Source: Phycisphaerales bacterium
GTDB taxonomy: Bacteria; Planctomycetota; Phycisphaerae; Phycisphaerales; UBA1924
Direction: 5' to 3'
Assembly: GCA_029260345.1 (NCBI GenBank)
Contig: JAJDDK010000004.1
Coordinates: 372,001-436,000, forward strand
DNA: 64,000 nt
Positions 43,635 through 52,865 of this stretch are shown in pieces. Positions within the stretch are counted from its first letter, which is position 1. Each line of letters opens with the position of its first letter. The notes below the pieces were generated by a model. That model did not search any database and was not told the origin of the DNA. It saw nothing but the letters and a program-made list of their open reading frames with translations. Made by a program: the position numbers and the translations under genes.

Positions 43635-44181
43635 GAACTTGGTTCCTTTCCTCTCGTGCACGATTGGTTGATCCTGTGAACGTTCTGGAAGAATGACGGG
43701 CTCGACGAGCTTCGTCGCCGGACTCGCCCCTGTGTCTGCATGCGGCGACGGTCGCCACACACCTAATGTCGTCTTTGACGTGGGCCGCGAAGCATTGCTT
43801 CTGGCCCGGTCGTAGTTCTCCAACTTCCTTCTCCTCGATCCCCAAATTGGCGCGGAACGAAACCGCGCCATGGCCGGTGTATCGGACCTATCAGAAGCTA
43901 GCGTTCGCTTTTCTTCGCCGCAAGCGGCGAAAAGTCTGAGAATCCGAGAGCAGCGGCTCCCGTTTCGGGCTTCGCGGCGAAGGAAGGTGACGTCCCAACG
44001 TTCCCGCGATTCTGGATTTACGTCGAGGCCTCCATCGGCTCAAAGGCTTCAGAGGCCACAATCTTTGCGCATTGTGTCCGAGAGAAGGCCCCGGACGCGT
44101 CCTCGAAAGCGATGATTTTCGGTCTTTGTTGGCGGGTTATCGGACGATTTGGGGAAAATGACCCTAATTATCGGTCCGAGT
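43635..44181. other. Intergenic leader region of the giant exoprotein gene
   Basis: 547 bp between the LuxR-type gene and the exoprotein start, both read leftward. Frames that cross it are low-complexity and unsupported. I see no clear -10/-35 pair, hairpin terminator or RNA gene. It must hold the exoprotein promoter and perhaps a long 5' leader. Confidence 0.5.
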
Positions 44182-44523
44182 TCACACGCGGCGGGTGGTC
44201 GCGGCGCCGCCCCGATCCAGGGCGCGCGGCGAGCGGTACGCATCAATAAGAGAGCCAAGCGCGAGGCGGATCAGGTCGCTCTTGCGGCCGGCGCCAAGTT
44301 TCGAATGAATTCGGGACAAGTGCGTTCGCAGGGTGGCGACGGAGACGCAGAGGCGGTCAGCGATTTCTTCGTTGCTGCCGCCCTCGCAGACGGAAAAGAG
44401 GACGTCGAGTTCTCGGTCGGTCAATAAAGGAAGGCGATCGGCGAGCCAGGCGCGCTCCGATCCGTCCAGCCGAGTGGCGGAACCTCCCGCCATCGGGTTG
44501 GTTGACGAACCGGGTTGAACCAT
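44182..44523 (-). CDS. LuxR-type helix-turn-helix regulator without receiver domain
   Basis: 113 residues from the ATG at 44523, with GAGAGG 4 nt before it. The only recognisable domain is a LuxR/FixJ-type HTH (33-90): LLTDRELDVLFSVCEGGSNEEIADRL, then VSVATLRTHLSRIHSKLGAGRKSDL. There is no phospho-receiver or ligand domain, so activity is set by abundance or an unknown partner. It is divergent from pilT (276 bp apart) and directly upstream of the giant exoprotein gene, so it may control either set. Confidence 0.85.
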   Translation of the reverse strand: MVQPGSSTNPMAGGSATRLDGSERAWLADRLPLLTDRELDVLFSVCEGGSNEEIADRLCVSVATLRTHLSRIHSKLGAGRKSDLIRLALGSLIDAYRSPRALDRGGAATTRRV

Positions 44524-44799
44524 TGACCTCTCCCCCTCTTGGGCTGATTTCGGGGTGAATCGCGCCCAAACCACTGTCTCCGCAACGCTTGTGCAAATCC
44601 GGCGCCAGAACGGCGCGGCCCGCACAACCCGCGCGGTCGGAATGATTCACGCTTCGCCAGAGTCATCAGCCGCGCCAAACGTGCCGATTGCTCTGCAGCG
44701 AGCCGGACCGTCCCCGGTCTGGTCGAGGGATTGGAGTATTTCGGCGTTGACCCGCTCGGGGACGGGTGGGCTCGCTGGATTTTCAGGAGCGAGGCCGAG

Positions 44800-45855
44800 A
44801 TGAAGATCGATCAGATCCTCCACACCGCGCACGAAGCTGATGCGTCTGACATTCACATCGTTGCGGGCCATCCGCCCGTGATGCGCGTTCATACGGTGAT
44901 GACGCCGATGGACTTTCCGGTCCTCACGCCGGAAACGACGCGAGCGATGCTGGAAGAGATTGCGTCGCCGCCGGCGGTGAAGCAGTTCGACGATTTGTTC
45001 GACTCGGACTTTTCCTACGCGGTTGATGATCTCGGTCGTTACCGCGTGAACGCGCACATGCAGCGCGGCTGCGTGGCGCTGACGATGCGAGCGATCAAGA
45101 GCAAAGTTCCGCCGCTGGCGGCGTTGAATCTTCCCGACGTGATTGCGAGGCTCACGTATTTGCCGCGCGGGCTGGTGCTCGTGACGGGTGATACGGGTTC
45201 GGGTAAGTCCACGACGCTCGCCGCGATGATCCAGTCGATGAACGAGCGCTACCGCAAGCACATCATCACGCTGGAAGACCCGGTCGAATATGCGTTTGAA
45301 TCGAACCGGTGTCTGGTGGAGCAGCGTGAACTCGGCGCTGATATGCCGAGCTTTTCGTCAGGACTGAAGCACGCGTTGCGTCAGGACCCTGACATCATCC
45401 TCGTCGGTGAAATGCGAGACCTTGAAACGACTGCGCTGGCCATCACGGCGGCGGAAACCGGTCACCTGGTCTTGAGCACGTTGCATACGGTCAACGCGTC
45501 ACAGACAGTGGAACGAATCATTGATATGTATCCGGCGTCGCAGCAGAATCAGATTCGCTCGATGCTGGCCAACACGCTGCAGGCCGTGGTGTCGCAGACG
45601 TTGTTCTCACGCATTGATGAGCCCGGCATGTGCCCGGCGGTTGAGATTCTGCTGTGTACGCCCGCCGTGCGCAACATCATCCGCGAAGCTCGCGCGTTTG
45701 AAATTCCGAACGTGATTGAGACGAACCGCGCCATCGGCATGACGACGCTCGACTCTGCGATTGCCGAGCTCTACTTCAACGGCATGATCAGTCGTGAGGA
45801 TGCGATCGCTCAGGCGGCGTTCCCTGACAAGATCGAACGACAACTGGCGGCGTAA
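44800..45855 (+). CDS. pilT: Type IV pilus retraction ATPase PilT
   Basis: 351 residues. PilT-specific features: DASDIHIVAGHPPVMRV near the N-terminus, Walker A TGDTGSGKSTT (about 129-139), ITLEDPVEY, Walker B LRQDPDIILVGEMRD, His box TGHLVLSTLHT, and the retraction motif variant AVRNIIREAR. It lacks the CxxC zinc site of PilB/GspE. AGGAG lies about 10 nt before the ATG. It pulls pilin subunits back into the membrane for twitching or DNA uptake. Its presence shows that the pilM-pilB set is a retractile pilus and not merely a second T2SS. Confidence 0.95.
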   Translation: MKIDQILHTAHEADASDIHIVAGHPPVMRVHTVMTPMDFPVLTPETTRAMLEEIASPPAVKQFDDLFDSDFSYAVDDLGRYRVNAHMQRGCVALTMRAIKSKVPPLAALNLPDVIARLTYLPRGLVLVTGDTGSGKSTTLAAMIQSMNERYRKHIITLEDPVEYAFESNRCLVEQRELGADMPSFSSGLKHALRQDPDIILVGEMRDLETTALAITAAETGHLVLSTLHTVNASQTVERIIDMYPASQQNQIRSMLANTLQAVVSQTLFSRIDEPGMCPAVEILLCTPAVRNIIREARAFEIPNVIETNRAIGMTTLDSAIAELYFNGMISREDAIAQAAFPDKIERQLAA

Positions 45856-45941
45856 GACGGAATTGGTGCAGCGGGCGCCCGGGCCCGTTCGAATGACAAG
45901 TGACGTCCGCCGCGCAGGCGTGAGTGAGGAATGGGTCAGGC

Positions 45942-47168
45942 ATGCCGAATTACCGCTATCAGGTGAAGGGAAACGACGGACAGATTTCCGTCGGCATGAT
46001 TGCGGCGGACAACGCGACGGCCGCGGCCAACGCGTTGCGCGCGCAGGGCAATCACGTGCTCGATCTGGGCGCTGTCGCGGCTGACGCGGCGGCGGGCGGT
46101 TTGGCGGATCGGTTGCGCCAGCTCAACGCCGGCAAGCCGAACATGAAGCACGTGCTGGATTTCACGACCCAGCTTGCGGTCATGATTCGCGCCGGCATTA
46201 ACCTGCGCATGGCGCTTGAGGGCATTGCGGATCAGAGCACGCACGTTGGTTTCAAGCGCATCATTCAAGGCATGAAAGCGGACGTGGAGTCCGGCAAGCA
46301 GTTTTCAGAAGCAATCGCACGGCATCCGAAGTTGTTCGGGCCGCTATATGTGAACATGGTGCGAGCCGCGGAAGTGTCGGGTTCGTTCGGCAAGATGCTG
46401 GATCGCATCGCCATGAACCTCGCGCAGCAGATCGAGACCAAGAAAATGGTCATCGGCGCGATGATTTATCCCGGCGTGATCGGCACGATGGCGATCGGCG
46501 TGACGGTCTTCCTGCTGACGTTCGTGCTGCCGAAGTTCGGCGCGGTGTTCGAGGGCAAGGAAGATGCGCTGCCGTGGGCGACGACGTTCCTGATGGGATT
46601 GTCCGCGTTCATGGTGGCGAACTGGCCGCTGCTGGTCGGTTTCCTGTTCGCGTCGGCGATTGGTTTCTTCTTCTTCCTGAAGACGGAGATGGGCGCCTTC
46701 TGGTGGGACCGCATGAAACTGCGGGCGCCGGTCTTTCGCGTGATGTTCCGTTCGCTGTACATCAGCCGCGGCTTGCAGACGATGGGCGAGCTGATCAACG
46801 CGGGTGTGCCGATGCTCGACACGATTGCGATCACCGGCGACATCAGCGGCAACCGTTTGTACAAGCGGTTGTGGGGCACGGTGTTCGCGGCGGTGAAAGA
46901 AGGCAAGAAGATCGCGATGCCGCTGACGAAGAGCACGCTCTTCCCCAAAGCGGTGGTGCAGATGATCTCCGCGGGTGAGGAGTCCGGTAAGCTCGGTGAA
47001 GTTCTTGACGAGATATCGGTCTTCTACGCGAAGCAGTTGCGCGACAACATCAAGGCGGTCACCTCGATGATTGAACCGATCATGATCATTGTGATGGGTT
47101 CGATCGTTGGATTCATCGCCATGGCGATCATCCTGCCTATCTTCAAGATGAGTCAGATCGTCAGCTAA
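45942..47168 (+). CDS. pilC: Type IV pilus inner-membrane platform protein PilC
   Basis: 408 residues with two T2SSF domains and three membrane helices. Motifs: HVLDFTTQLAVMIRAGINLRMALEGI, HPKLFGPLYVNMVRAAEVSGSFGKML, ISRGLQTMGELINAGVPMLDTI and VVQMISAGEESGKLGEVLDEI. It bridges PilB/PilT to pilin assembly. The ATG at 45942 (MPNYRYQVKGNDG) matches the family N-terminus; a GTG 18 bases earlier is possible. It follows pilT by 86 bp. Confidence 0.93.
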   Translation: MPNYRYQVKGNDGQISVGMIAADNATAAANALRAQGNHVLDLGAVAADAAAGGLADRLRQLNAGKPNMKHVLDFTTQLAVMIRAGINLRMALEGIADQSTHVGFKRIIQGMKADVESGKQFSEAIARHPKLFGPLYVNMVRAAEVSGSFGKMLDRIAMNLAQQIETKKMVIGAMIYPGVIGTMAIGVTVFLLTFVLPKFGAVFEGKEDALPWATTFLMGLSAFMVANWPLLVGFLFASAIGFFFFLKTEMGAFWWDRMKLRAPVFRVMFRSLYISRGLQTMGELINAGVPMLDTIAITGDISGNRLYKRLWGTVFAAVKEGKKIAMPLTKSTLFPKAVVQMISAGEESGKLGEVLDEISVFYAKQLRDNIKAVTSMIEPIMIIVMGSIVGFIAMAIILPIFKMSQIVS

Positions 47169-47188
47169 CCGATGGAAACATGGGCGGG

Positions 47189-47256
47189 CCGGCTCGTCCA
47201 CGAGCCGGTCGACGTCCGTGGACTTTTCGGCGTCAACCGGGCCGAAGACGGCCCGG
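47189..47256. repeat. Pair of GC hairpins between pilC and the pilV-like gene
   Basis: CCGGCTCG-tcca-CGAGCCGG (47189-47208) and CCGGGCCG-aaga-CGGCCCGG (47237-47256), both perfect 8-bp stems with 4-nt loops. No T-run. They may attenuate transcription into the minor pilin genes. Confidence 0.6.
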
Positions 47257-47288
47257 CTCGCTTGGAGTCTTTCATCAGGAGCGCGGCG

Positions 47289-48008
47289 ATGCGAATTCGT
47301 TCAACACATCCCGCTCGAGCCGGCGCGGGCTTCACACTCATCGAGACGGCCTTGGCGACCGTCATCATTGCGGTGGGGGTGCTTGCGCTGATGGAATCGC
47401 ACCAGACTTTCCTCCGCACGAATGCGTGGTCCACGCACACCTCAACCGCGACCTTGCTCGCCAATGAAGTGCGCGAAATGACACGGCATTACCCGCGGCA
47501 CGACAGTTTCTCCGGCGGCATCTACTTTGAGGATCAGGAAAATCACACGGGCTTCCGAGGCTGGGGACCGGAGCTCAATGAAGTCTTGCCGGAACTGTTT
47601 GACGATCTTGATGATTTTGATGGCGTCGTGTTTGGCGACGCCGCGGCGGCTGACTTGCCGGGTCCGATCGCGACAGTGGGCGGCGTGCTGATGCGCTTCC
47701 CCGGTCCGATCAACGCGTTCAGTGAAGTGATTCCTGAGACGTTGTGGTCGGGCGTGACCGCCGTGGATGGCGACGACGAGACATTGCCGCTGCAGGGCTG
47801 GACGCAGTACGTGCAGGTGGACAAGGTCGATCCGCTCGACTTCACGACGACGATCGCGGACGACTATTTCGAAGCCGCGTTCGGCGGAACGCCGGAGCGG
47901 CGCGTGGACAATTTCCCGGTGCGCGTCACGGTGTGGACACTGTTCCAGGGAAACTATGACACTGAAGCGCGCATCATTGCGCGGCATACGTGGGTCGCTC
48001 CGGAGTGA
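47289..48008 (+). CDS. Prepilin-like minor pilin (PilV/GspI type)
   Basis: 239 residues. The leader RAGAG precedes FTLIETALATVIIAVGVLALME, with Gly -1 and Glu +5, a canonical prepilin-peptidase site. The remaining part is acidic and beta-rich with no further domain. The ATG at 47289 has AGGAG 8 nt upstream; an in-frame ATG at 47172 lies before two hairpins and would bury the leader. It heads a three-gene minor-pilin operon; minor pilins prime pilus assembly. Confidence 0.82.
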   Translation: MRIRSTHPARAGAGFTLIETALATVIIAVGVLALMESHQTFLRTNAWSTHTSTATLLANEVREMTRHYPRHDSFSGGIYFEDQENHTGFRGWGPELNEVLPELFDDLDDFDGVVFGDAAAADLPGPIATVGGVLMRFPGPINAFSEVIPETLWSGVTAVDGDDETLPLQGWTQYVQVDKVDPLDFTTTIADDYFEAAFGGTPERRVDNFPVRVTVWTLFQGNYDTEARIIARHTWVAPE

Positions 48009-48013
48009 CCGCA

Positions 48014-50731
48014 ATGCGACGACTCAACGGCTGGATCATTCGCAACCGCAGCGCGTGCTGGAGCGAGGAACGAGGATTCGACGCCATGCGACGAACCACG
48101 ACAACCCCACGACGCCGACGATCGTTGCGCACCCGGCGCGGCGTAATCAGCGTCTTGGCCATGATGTTCATGGTGCTGTTCGGCTCACTTGCCGCGGCCA
48201 TGGCGATTGTGAGCAAAGGCAACCTGCGCACGGCGCAAACGCACTTGCGCGTCTCGGGCGCGCTGGGCGCCGTGGACGCCGGTCTGGAGATGGCGTCCGG
48301 ACGATTGCGAATCGCGTCCGGCCAGATGCGCGTCTGGAAAGGCGAGATCGACGCGACCTACGCGATGAAGCTCTGGAACGGGACGTACTCCGAAGCGGAC
48401 GGCCCGGTGGTCGATGCGGAAGGCGATGCGCTTTCAACGGGCGTGCGCGACTTGATCGCGGCCCTGCACCCGGAAGAAGACGACGCCGGAACCGTGAGCA
48501 TTGAGACGGAGTTCACGGCGCAGGATTCGTGGCTCGTCACCGAGCCGATCGTGCTTGAGAGCGTGAACGGACAGGTCGCTACCGCGTTTCAGATTACGTA
48601 TGTGCCGGTCGAGTTGAACGACATCAACCGGCTTGGCGTGCGCGTGGTGGTCACGGGCTTCTCGTGGGACTTTGCGTCCGAACAGTGGACGCGTCGCACA
48701 GCGCAGCAGCTCTATGTGCTTGGCAAGAGTCCGCGGCAGGCGGTGCTCGGGCCGAGCAAGATCATGATCGGCAAGAACGTGCAGGTGAACGGTCCGCTTG
48801 GCGCCCGTTTCGTCGGCGTGGAGCATGTTGAGGGTCACCCGCTCGTCGTGAACAGTGACTTTTTCGGCTTGGACGAAGTCCTCGACGACAAGCTTCAGGA
48901 CTTTTACGACGCCGTGCTGGCGACGGATCAGGACGGCGACAACCGACTGCGCCTGCTTCATGTCATTGAAGACGACATGGTCGGAACGCTCGCGACGACG
49001 TACTACGACGACGGCTCCGGCGGCAGTGAGAATGGCATGATCACCGACTTCACGGGTGATGGCATGCTCGATGAATTTGACATCTTTCTGAAGCACTTTG
49101 ACGACAACGCCGACGGTCGCGTGGCGCTTTCGGATTTGCTTCGCGCTGGCACAGCGCACGAAGGCCTGACCGCGGAATTCGACAATATTGATGAGGATCT
49201 GGCGCTGCTGATCGACGGCGCGCGGCCGGATCGCAACGGCGATGGGAAGGTCGATGCGCGTGACACCGCGCTTGGTTACCGCGACGGCGTGATGGATCGG
49301 CGCGATCGGTACGCGAAACTCCGCGGCCAGGCGCTGTTCAAAGCGCAGCGCGACGATTGGGAAGATCAGGAAGACGGTTTCGGTTCGCCGATCGGCGACT
49401 ATCAGCAGTTCATTCAAGGCGCGATCACGGCGGATGGTGAAGATCCGGTGATCTTCAACGCCAGTGATGAGATTCTCCCAAACATCAACGCGGACACGTT
49501 TGATGTGGCGCAAACTGATCTTGGCGCCGCAGCGGATGGCGCGCCGTTCGCCTCACAGGCAGGGCTGGCCTGGGTGTGGGACTCAGTGACGAACGGCGAC
49601 GGCGTCGTGACCGGCCAGACGCTGAATCCGGTGTTTCACAGCGGCGACGACGAGAGTGATTTCGACGTCATCGTGGAGCCGGCGCCACTCACGGCCCCGG
49701 CGCCGGTGGATTGGTACCAGCGCCCGGTGATTCGCAACAAAGTATTCAAGAACGTGGTGATTCCGTCAGGGACGAACGCGCTCTTTGAGAATTGCACGTT
49801 CGTTGGTGTGACGCGCGTGCAGACGCACATCGACAACACGCATGTGTCGTGGCAGTTCTATGGCGTGCAGAATGCGGACGGGTCGCTGGCGTATCCGCCA
49901 TTGCCGGCGGAGAGCGAAGCGCAGCTCGACAATGACTACTTCCCGGATGACGGCAGCATCATCGTGCCCGACGGGTTTGATGTGCCGCGACTGGAAGTGT
50001 CCGGCGTGCCGTACGTCAACACGAAGCCGCTGTCGAACAACATTCGCTTTCACGACTGCACGTTCATCGGCTCCGTCGTGGCGGACAAGCCGAACAACTA
50101 CACGCATGTGCGCAACAAGCTGCAGTTCACCGGCGCGACGAAGTTCGCGACCGAGCACCCCGATGAGCCGAGCAACCCGGCGCTGAATCCTGATTCCTCA
50201 GATCTCGCGGCGATCGAGAAGAGCTCCATGATGCTCCCCCACTATTCGGTGGACATCGGCGAGAACAACGCCAGCCCGGATCAGGACGTGAATTTGCATG
50301 GGCTGATTATCGCCGGCGTGCTCGACGTGCGCGGCAACACCGAAATCAACGGCGCGCTGCTGCTGACGTTTGAACCGACGCTGGCGGACCCTGCGCTGCA
50401 GCACTTTGGCGAGCCCGTCGGCAACCCGGCGGATTTCAACATCACGCTCGGGTACTTCGGCCCCTTGCAGGGCGATGCGGAAGGCCTGGCGCCGTTTGAA
50501 TACAACGGCGACATCATCGTCGGCTTTGACCTCGACGGCGACGGTCGTGTGGACACGGTCAGCCCCGGCGACGGCGGCACGCCCGTGCCATTCAACGGCT
50601 ACGGCCGCGTCGTGCTGAACTTTAATCCGGACCTTGTGATGCCGGATGGTCTCATCGCGCCGCTCAACATCGAAGCGATTCCGTTGTCCTACCACGAAGG
50701 ACGCATCATCGCGGAAGCGGGTGAAGAATGA
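48014..50731 (+). CDS. Large PilX-like pilus protein with EF-hand/dockerin-like loops
   Basis: 905 residues. A basic leader ending RTRRG precedes VISVLAMMFMVLFGSLAAAMAIV (44-66), like PilX/GspK minor pilins without Glu +5. The N-terminal helix region continues LRTAQTHLRVSGALGAVDAGLEMA. In the middle lie three calcium-loop motifs: DFTGDGMLDEFDIF and DDNADGRVALSDLL (nt ~49048-49140) and DRNGDGKVDARDTA (nt ~49228-49269). The second half has strand-loop repeats (VFKNVVIPSGTNALFENCTF) suggestive of a beta-helix. The ATG at 48014 has GGAG 9 nt upstream; an ATG at 48086 is an alternative. It may be a calcium-dependent tip adhesin like PilY1 in role, not in sequence. Confidence 0.7.
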   Translation: MRRLNGWIIRNRSACWSEERGFDAMRRTTTTPRRRRSLRTRRGVISVLAMMFMVLFGSLAAAMAIVSKGNLRTAQTHLRVSGALGAVDAGLEMASGRLRIASGQMRVWKGEIDATYAMKLWNGTYSEADGPVVDAEGDALSTGVRDLIAALHPEEDDAGTVSIETEFTAQDSWLVTEPIVLESVNGQVATAFQITYVPVELNDINRLGVRVVVTGFSWDFASEQWTRRTAQQLYVLGKSPRQAVLGPSKIMIGKNVQVNGPLGARFVGVEHVEGHPLVVNSDFFGLDEVLDDKLQDFYDAVLATDQDGDNRLRLLHVIEDDMVGTLATTYYDDGSGGSENGMITDFTGDGMLDEFDIFLKHFDDNADGRVALSDLLRAGTAHEGLTAEFDNIDEDLALLIDGARPDRNGDGKVDARDTALGYRDGVMDRRDRYAKLRGQALFKAQRDDWEDQEDGFGSPIGDYQQFIQGAITADGEDPVIFNASDEILPNINADTFDVAQTDLGAAADGAPFASQAGLAWVWDSVTNGDGVVTGQTLNPVFHSGDDESDFDVIVEPAPLTAPAPVDWYQRPVIRNKVFKNVVIPSGTNALFENCTFVGVTRVQTHIDNTHVSWQFYGVQNADGSLAYPPLPAESEAQLDNDYFPDDGSIIVPDGFDVPRLEVSGVPYVNTKPLSNNIRFHDCTFIGSVVADKPNNYTHVRNKLQFTGATKFATEHPDEPSNPALNPDSSDLAAIEKSSMMLPHYSVDIGENNASPDQDVNLHGLIIAGVLDVRGNTEINGALLLTFEPTLADPALQHFGEPVGNPADFNITLGYFGPLQGDAEGLAPFEYNGDIIVGFDLDGDGRVDTVSPGDGGTPVPFNGYGRVVLNFNPDLVMPDGLIAPLNIEAIPLSYHEGRIIAEAGEE

Positions 50732-51369
50732 TTCGCGCCACATCCATTCGACGAACAAGTCCGGCTCGGCGGCGCGGCTTCAGCATGATCGAAGTGCTGA
50801 TTGCGCTGACCATCAGCAGCACACTGCTCGCGGCGACGCTGGCGGCGCTGGATTCCTCGTTCAAGCAGTACAAGTCCACGACGGAGTCGGCGTCCACGCA
50901 CGTGGTGAGCCGCATCGTGATGCACCGGGTGCTGTCGATGCTGCGCACGGGCGTGGAGTTCGGCCCGTTCCCGGCGGATGTCTACAACACGAATCAGAAC
51001 CCGGTGGTGTCAGACTTCATCGAGTTCCTCAGCGAGCGCGATCTCGCGGCGGGGATGTCGCGCATCACGCGCATCGAATTGCGCCCCGGCGAAATCGAGA
51101 ACGGCCCCGGCGAACTGTGGTACGTCCTCATCGATGCGGATGCGGACGATCCGCTGATCATTGAAGAACGCCCGCTCATCCGCGGCGTGGTCGAAGTCTC
51201 CTTCACGCTGCACTACAACCGCCAGACCTTCGCGCTGGACCGGGCGACAGTGGACATGACGATCGAGCCCAATGATTCGCAGGACTTGCGTTTCGGAGCG
51301 ATCGCCGACCCCAGCGCCCCGCAGACAATCCGTCTGGTGGCATCGGCGGCGCCGCGACAGATGTTCTGA
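50728..51369 (+). CDS. Prepilin-like minor pilin (PilW/GspJ type)
   Basis: 213 residues. Leader SPARRRG, then FSMIEVLIALTISSTLLAATLAAL with Gly -1 and Glu +5. The rest resembles the PilW/GspJ group in size and beta content (IEFLSERDLAAGMSRITRIELRPG). It overlaps the large PilX-like gene by 4 bp (ATGA), so the two should be made together. It is the last gene of the minor-pilin operon and converges on a lipoprotein gene. Confidence 0.82.
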   Translation: MIRATSIRRTSPARRRGFSMIEVLIALTISSTLLAATLAALDSSFKQYKSTTESASTHVVSRIVMHRVLSMLRTGVEFGPFPADVYNTNQNPVVSDFIEFLSERDLAAGMSRITRIELRPGEIENGPGELWYVLIDADADDPLIIEERPLIRGVVEVSFTLHYNRQTFALDRATVDMTIEPNDSQDLRFGAIADPSAPQTIRLVASAAPRQMF

Positions 51370-51440
51370 GCACTGTCCTGATCCGGGCCTGGCGCCCTCG
51401 CGCCCCTGTGCCCACGGCGGCAACCGTCTCCAGAATCGGA

Positions 51441-52865
51441 CTAGCTCGTTGTGTTCGGAAAGAGGCCCAACTGACTGGCGAGGTCTCGCGGGTCGGGTGG
51501 ATCCTCATCGTCCGATGCTGGCTTGAAGAGGTCCCAATCAACGGCGCCTGTGTGTTGGGATGGTACGGCCTCCCGTAACGCGAGCAGCACTTCGTCAATT
51601 TGCGCAGTGTTGAGGATGCGGTTGTCTTCGTCCGTGATCTCACGTGAGAGAAGCTCCAGCAATTCCATGACGGTTGTTCGTCGGCCGCGCACACCAAAAT
51701 CGTTATTCTCTATCGCCGCAGCAAGCTCGATGGCATTCTGCACCACCAGTCGTGAACGAACGTCTTTCGACAACTGCTGAAGCGCGCCGTCCAGTTCAAG
51801 GGCCGCCGTGAGCGCCGGCGAGTCTTGATTCATGATCTTCGAGAATTCGCCGAAGGATTGATACACGGCGCTTTGCATCGCGTATTTGGAGGCGTCGAAT
51901 TCGGTTGAAATATTGATGACGAAGTACGTGTGATCACGGTACTGATCGCCTAGCACAACTGGCTTCCGTGCTCCACCGTCTTTACACTCCTGCGATTGCT
52001 TTTTTCCATTTACTTCTCTTGTGAAATAGAGCCGCTTGTCTTGTGGGTTCAGCACGAGGCGATCCCACGGGATTTCTTTTGATTCGGCGAGGTGAAATTC
52101 GGGCAGAATGACGCGTGTCCAATAGAACGGGCGCAAATTGCCGCGCTTGATGATCACGAGGTCGCCCTCTTGAAGATAAGCGCGGGTTGTGCTGGCGTTG
52201 TTTTTTGTGTTCGGATGGAGCGTTGCGTAATATCGAAACTCCGAATCATCCTGCGCACCAGAGAGCAGCGCTTGCCCGAGGGTGTTCAACAGGCTCAGCA
52301 CAGGGCTGCCCGCAGGTTGAATGGCGCCGCCAACCTGTGCGAGTCCATTCAACAGCGCTTTAATGCTTCTCGATTCGCTCCCATCAAGTTCGAGCATGTG
52401 GAGCTCAATGAGCACGCTGTCACCGTCATAGATGGTCGGGCCGTAAATTGGAAGCGACGAAAGACTCAAGAATTGGCCGGGTTTGCCGTTCTCGTGAGGG
52501 CGCACGTCGGCGGAATAGTAGATCACGCGCGCCCCGTTCTTGGCGTCGTTCGTGTAATCCACCGGATCGTTTCCAAACGGACGAACATTCGCGAGGATGA
52601 CGATCTCGCCACGGACGATGCCGTCCTCCCCAAAGCCTTCCTGAAATGCATGAATAAACGCGGTTTCGAGCGTCATTGAGATCGGATCATTGGGTTTGAT
52701 CTTTCGATCGTTCGCGACCGCGCTAATGAATTCATGATCGAGCGTCCATCCCGGCATGTTCGATTCAGGAACTGCCCAACGATGATCAATCGAACCTTCG
52801 TGTAACTGGGCGCATCCGGTGCAACAGAGAAAAATCAGCACGAAGCTACGCGGCACTGCGTTCAT
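51441..52865 (-). CDS. Large lipoprotein of unknown function
   Basis: 474 residues. The signal SFVLIFLCCTGC ends in a lipobox with Cys18. No catalytic motif is recognised. The middle contains ILANVRPFGNDP, an acidic beta-rich segment (DGDSVLIELHMLELDGSES), a glycine/alanine-rich loop and a SLBB-like stretch (YLQEGDLVIIKRGNLRPFYW). The C-terminal third is helical. Base composition is less GC-rich than its neighbours. It lies alone between the pilin operon and tRNA-Ala. Confidence 0.7.
   Translation of the reverse strand: MNAVPRSFVLIFLCCTGCAQLHEGSIDHRWAVPESNMPGWTLDHEFISAVANDRKIKPNDPISMTLETAFIHAFQEGFGEDGIVRGEIVILANVRPFGNDPVDYTNDAKNGARVIYYSADVRPHENGKPGQFLSLSSLPIYGPTIYDGDSVLIELHMLELDGSESRSIKALLNGLAQVGGAIQPAGSPVLSLLNTLGQALLSGAQDDSEFRYYATLHPNTKNNASTTRAYLQEGDLVIIKRGNLRPFYWTRVILPEFHLAESKEIPWDRLVLNPQDKRLYFTREVNGKKQSQECKDGGARKPVVLGDQYRDHTYFVINISTEFDASKYAMQSAVYQSFGEFSKIMNQDSPALTAALELDGALQQLSKDVRSRLVVQNAIELAAAIENNDFGVRGRRTTVMELLELLSREITDEDNRILNTAQIDEVLLALREAVPSQHTGAVDWDLFKPASDDEDPPDPRDLASQLGLFPNTTS

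Noticed and set aside
43680-44180. Riboswitch or small RNA in the exoprotein leader
   Set aside because: No stable conserved fold, terminator or known aptamer motif could be recognised by eye.
48434-49513. 359-codon ORF antisense to the PilX-like gene (-)
   Set aside because: Shadow frame of an ORF that has a leader peptide, ribosome site and operon overlaps.
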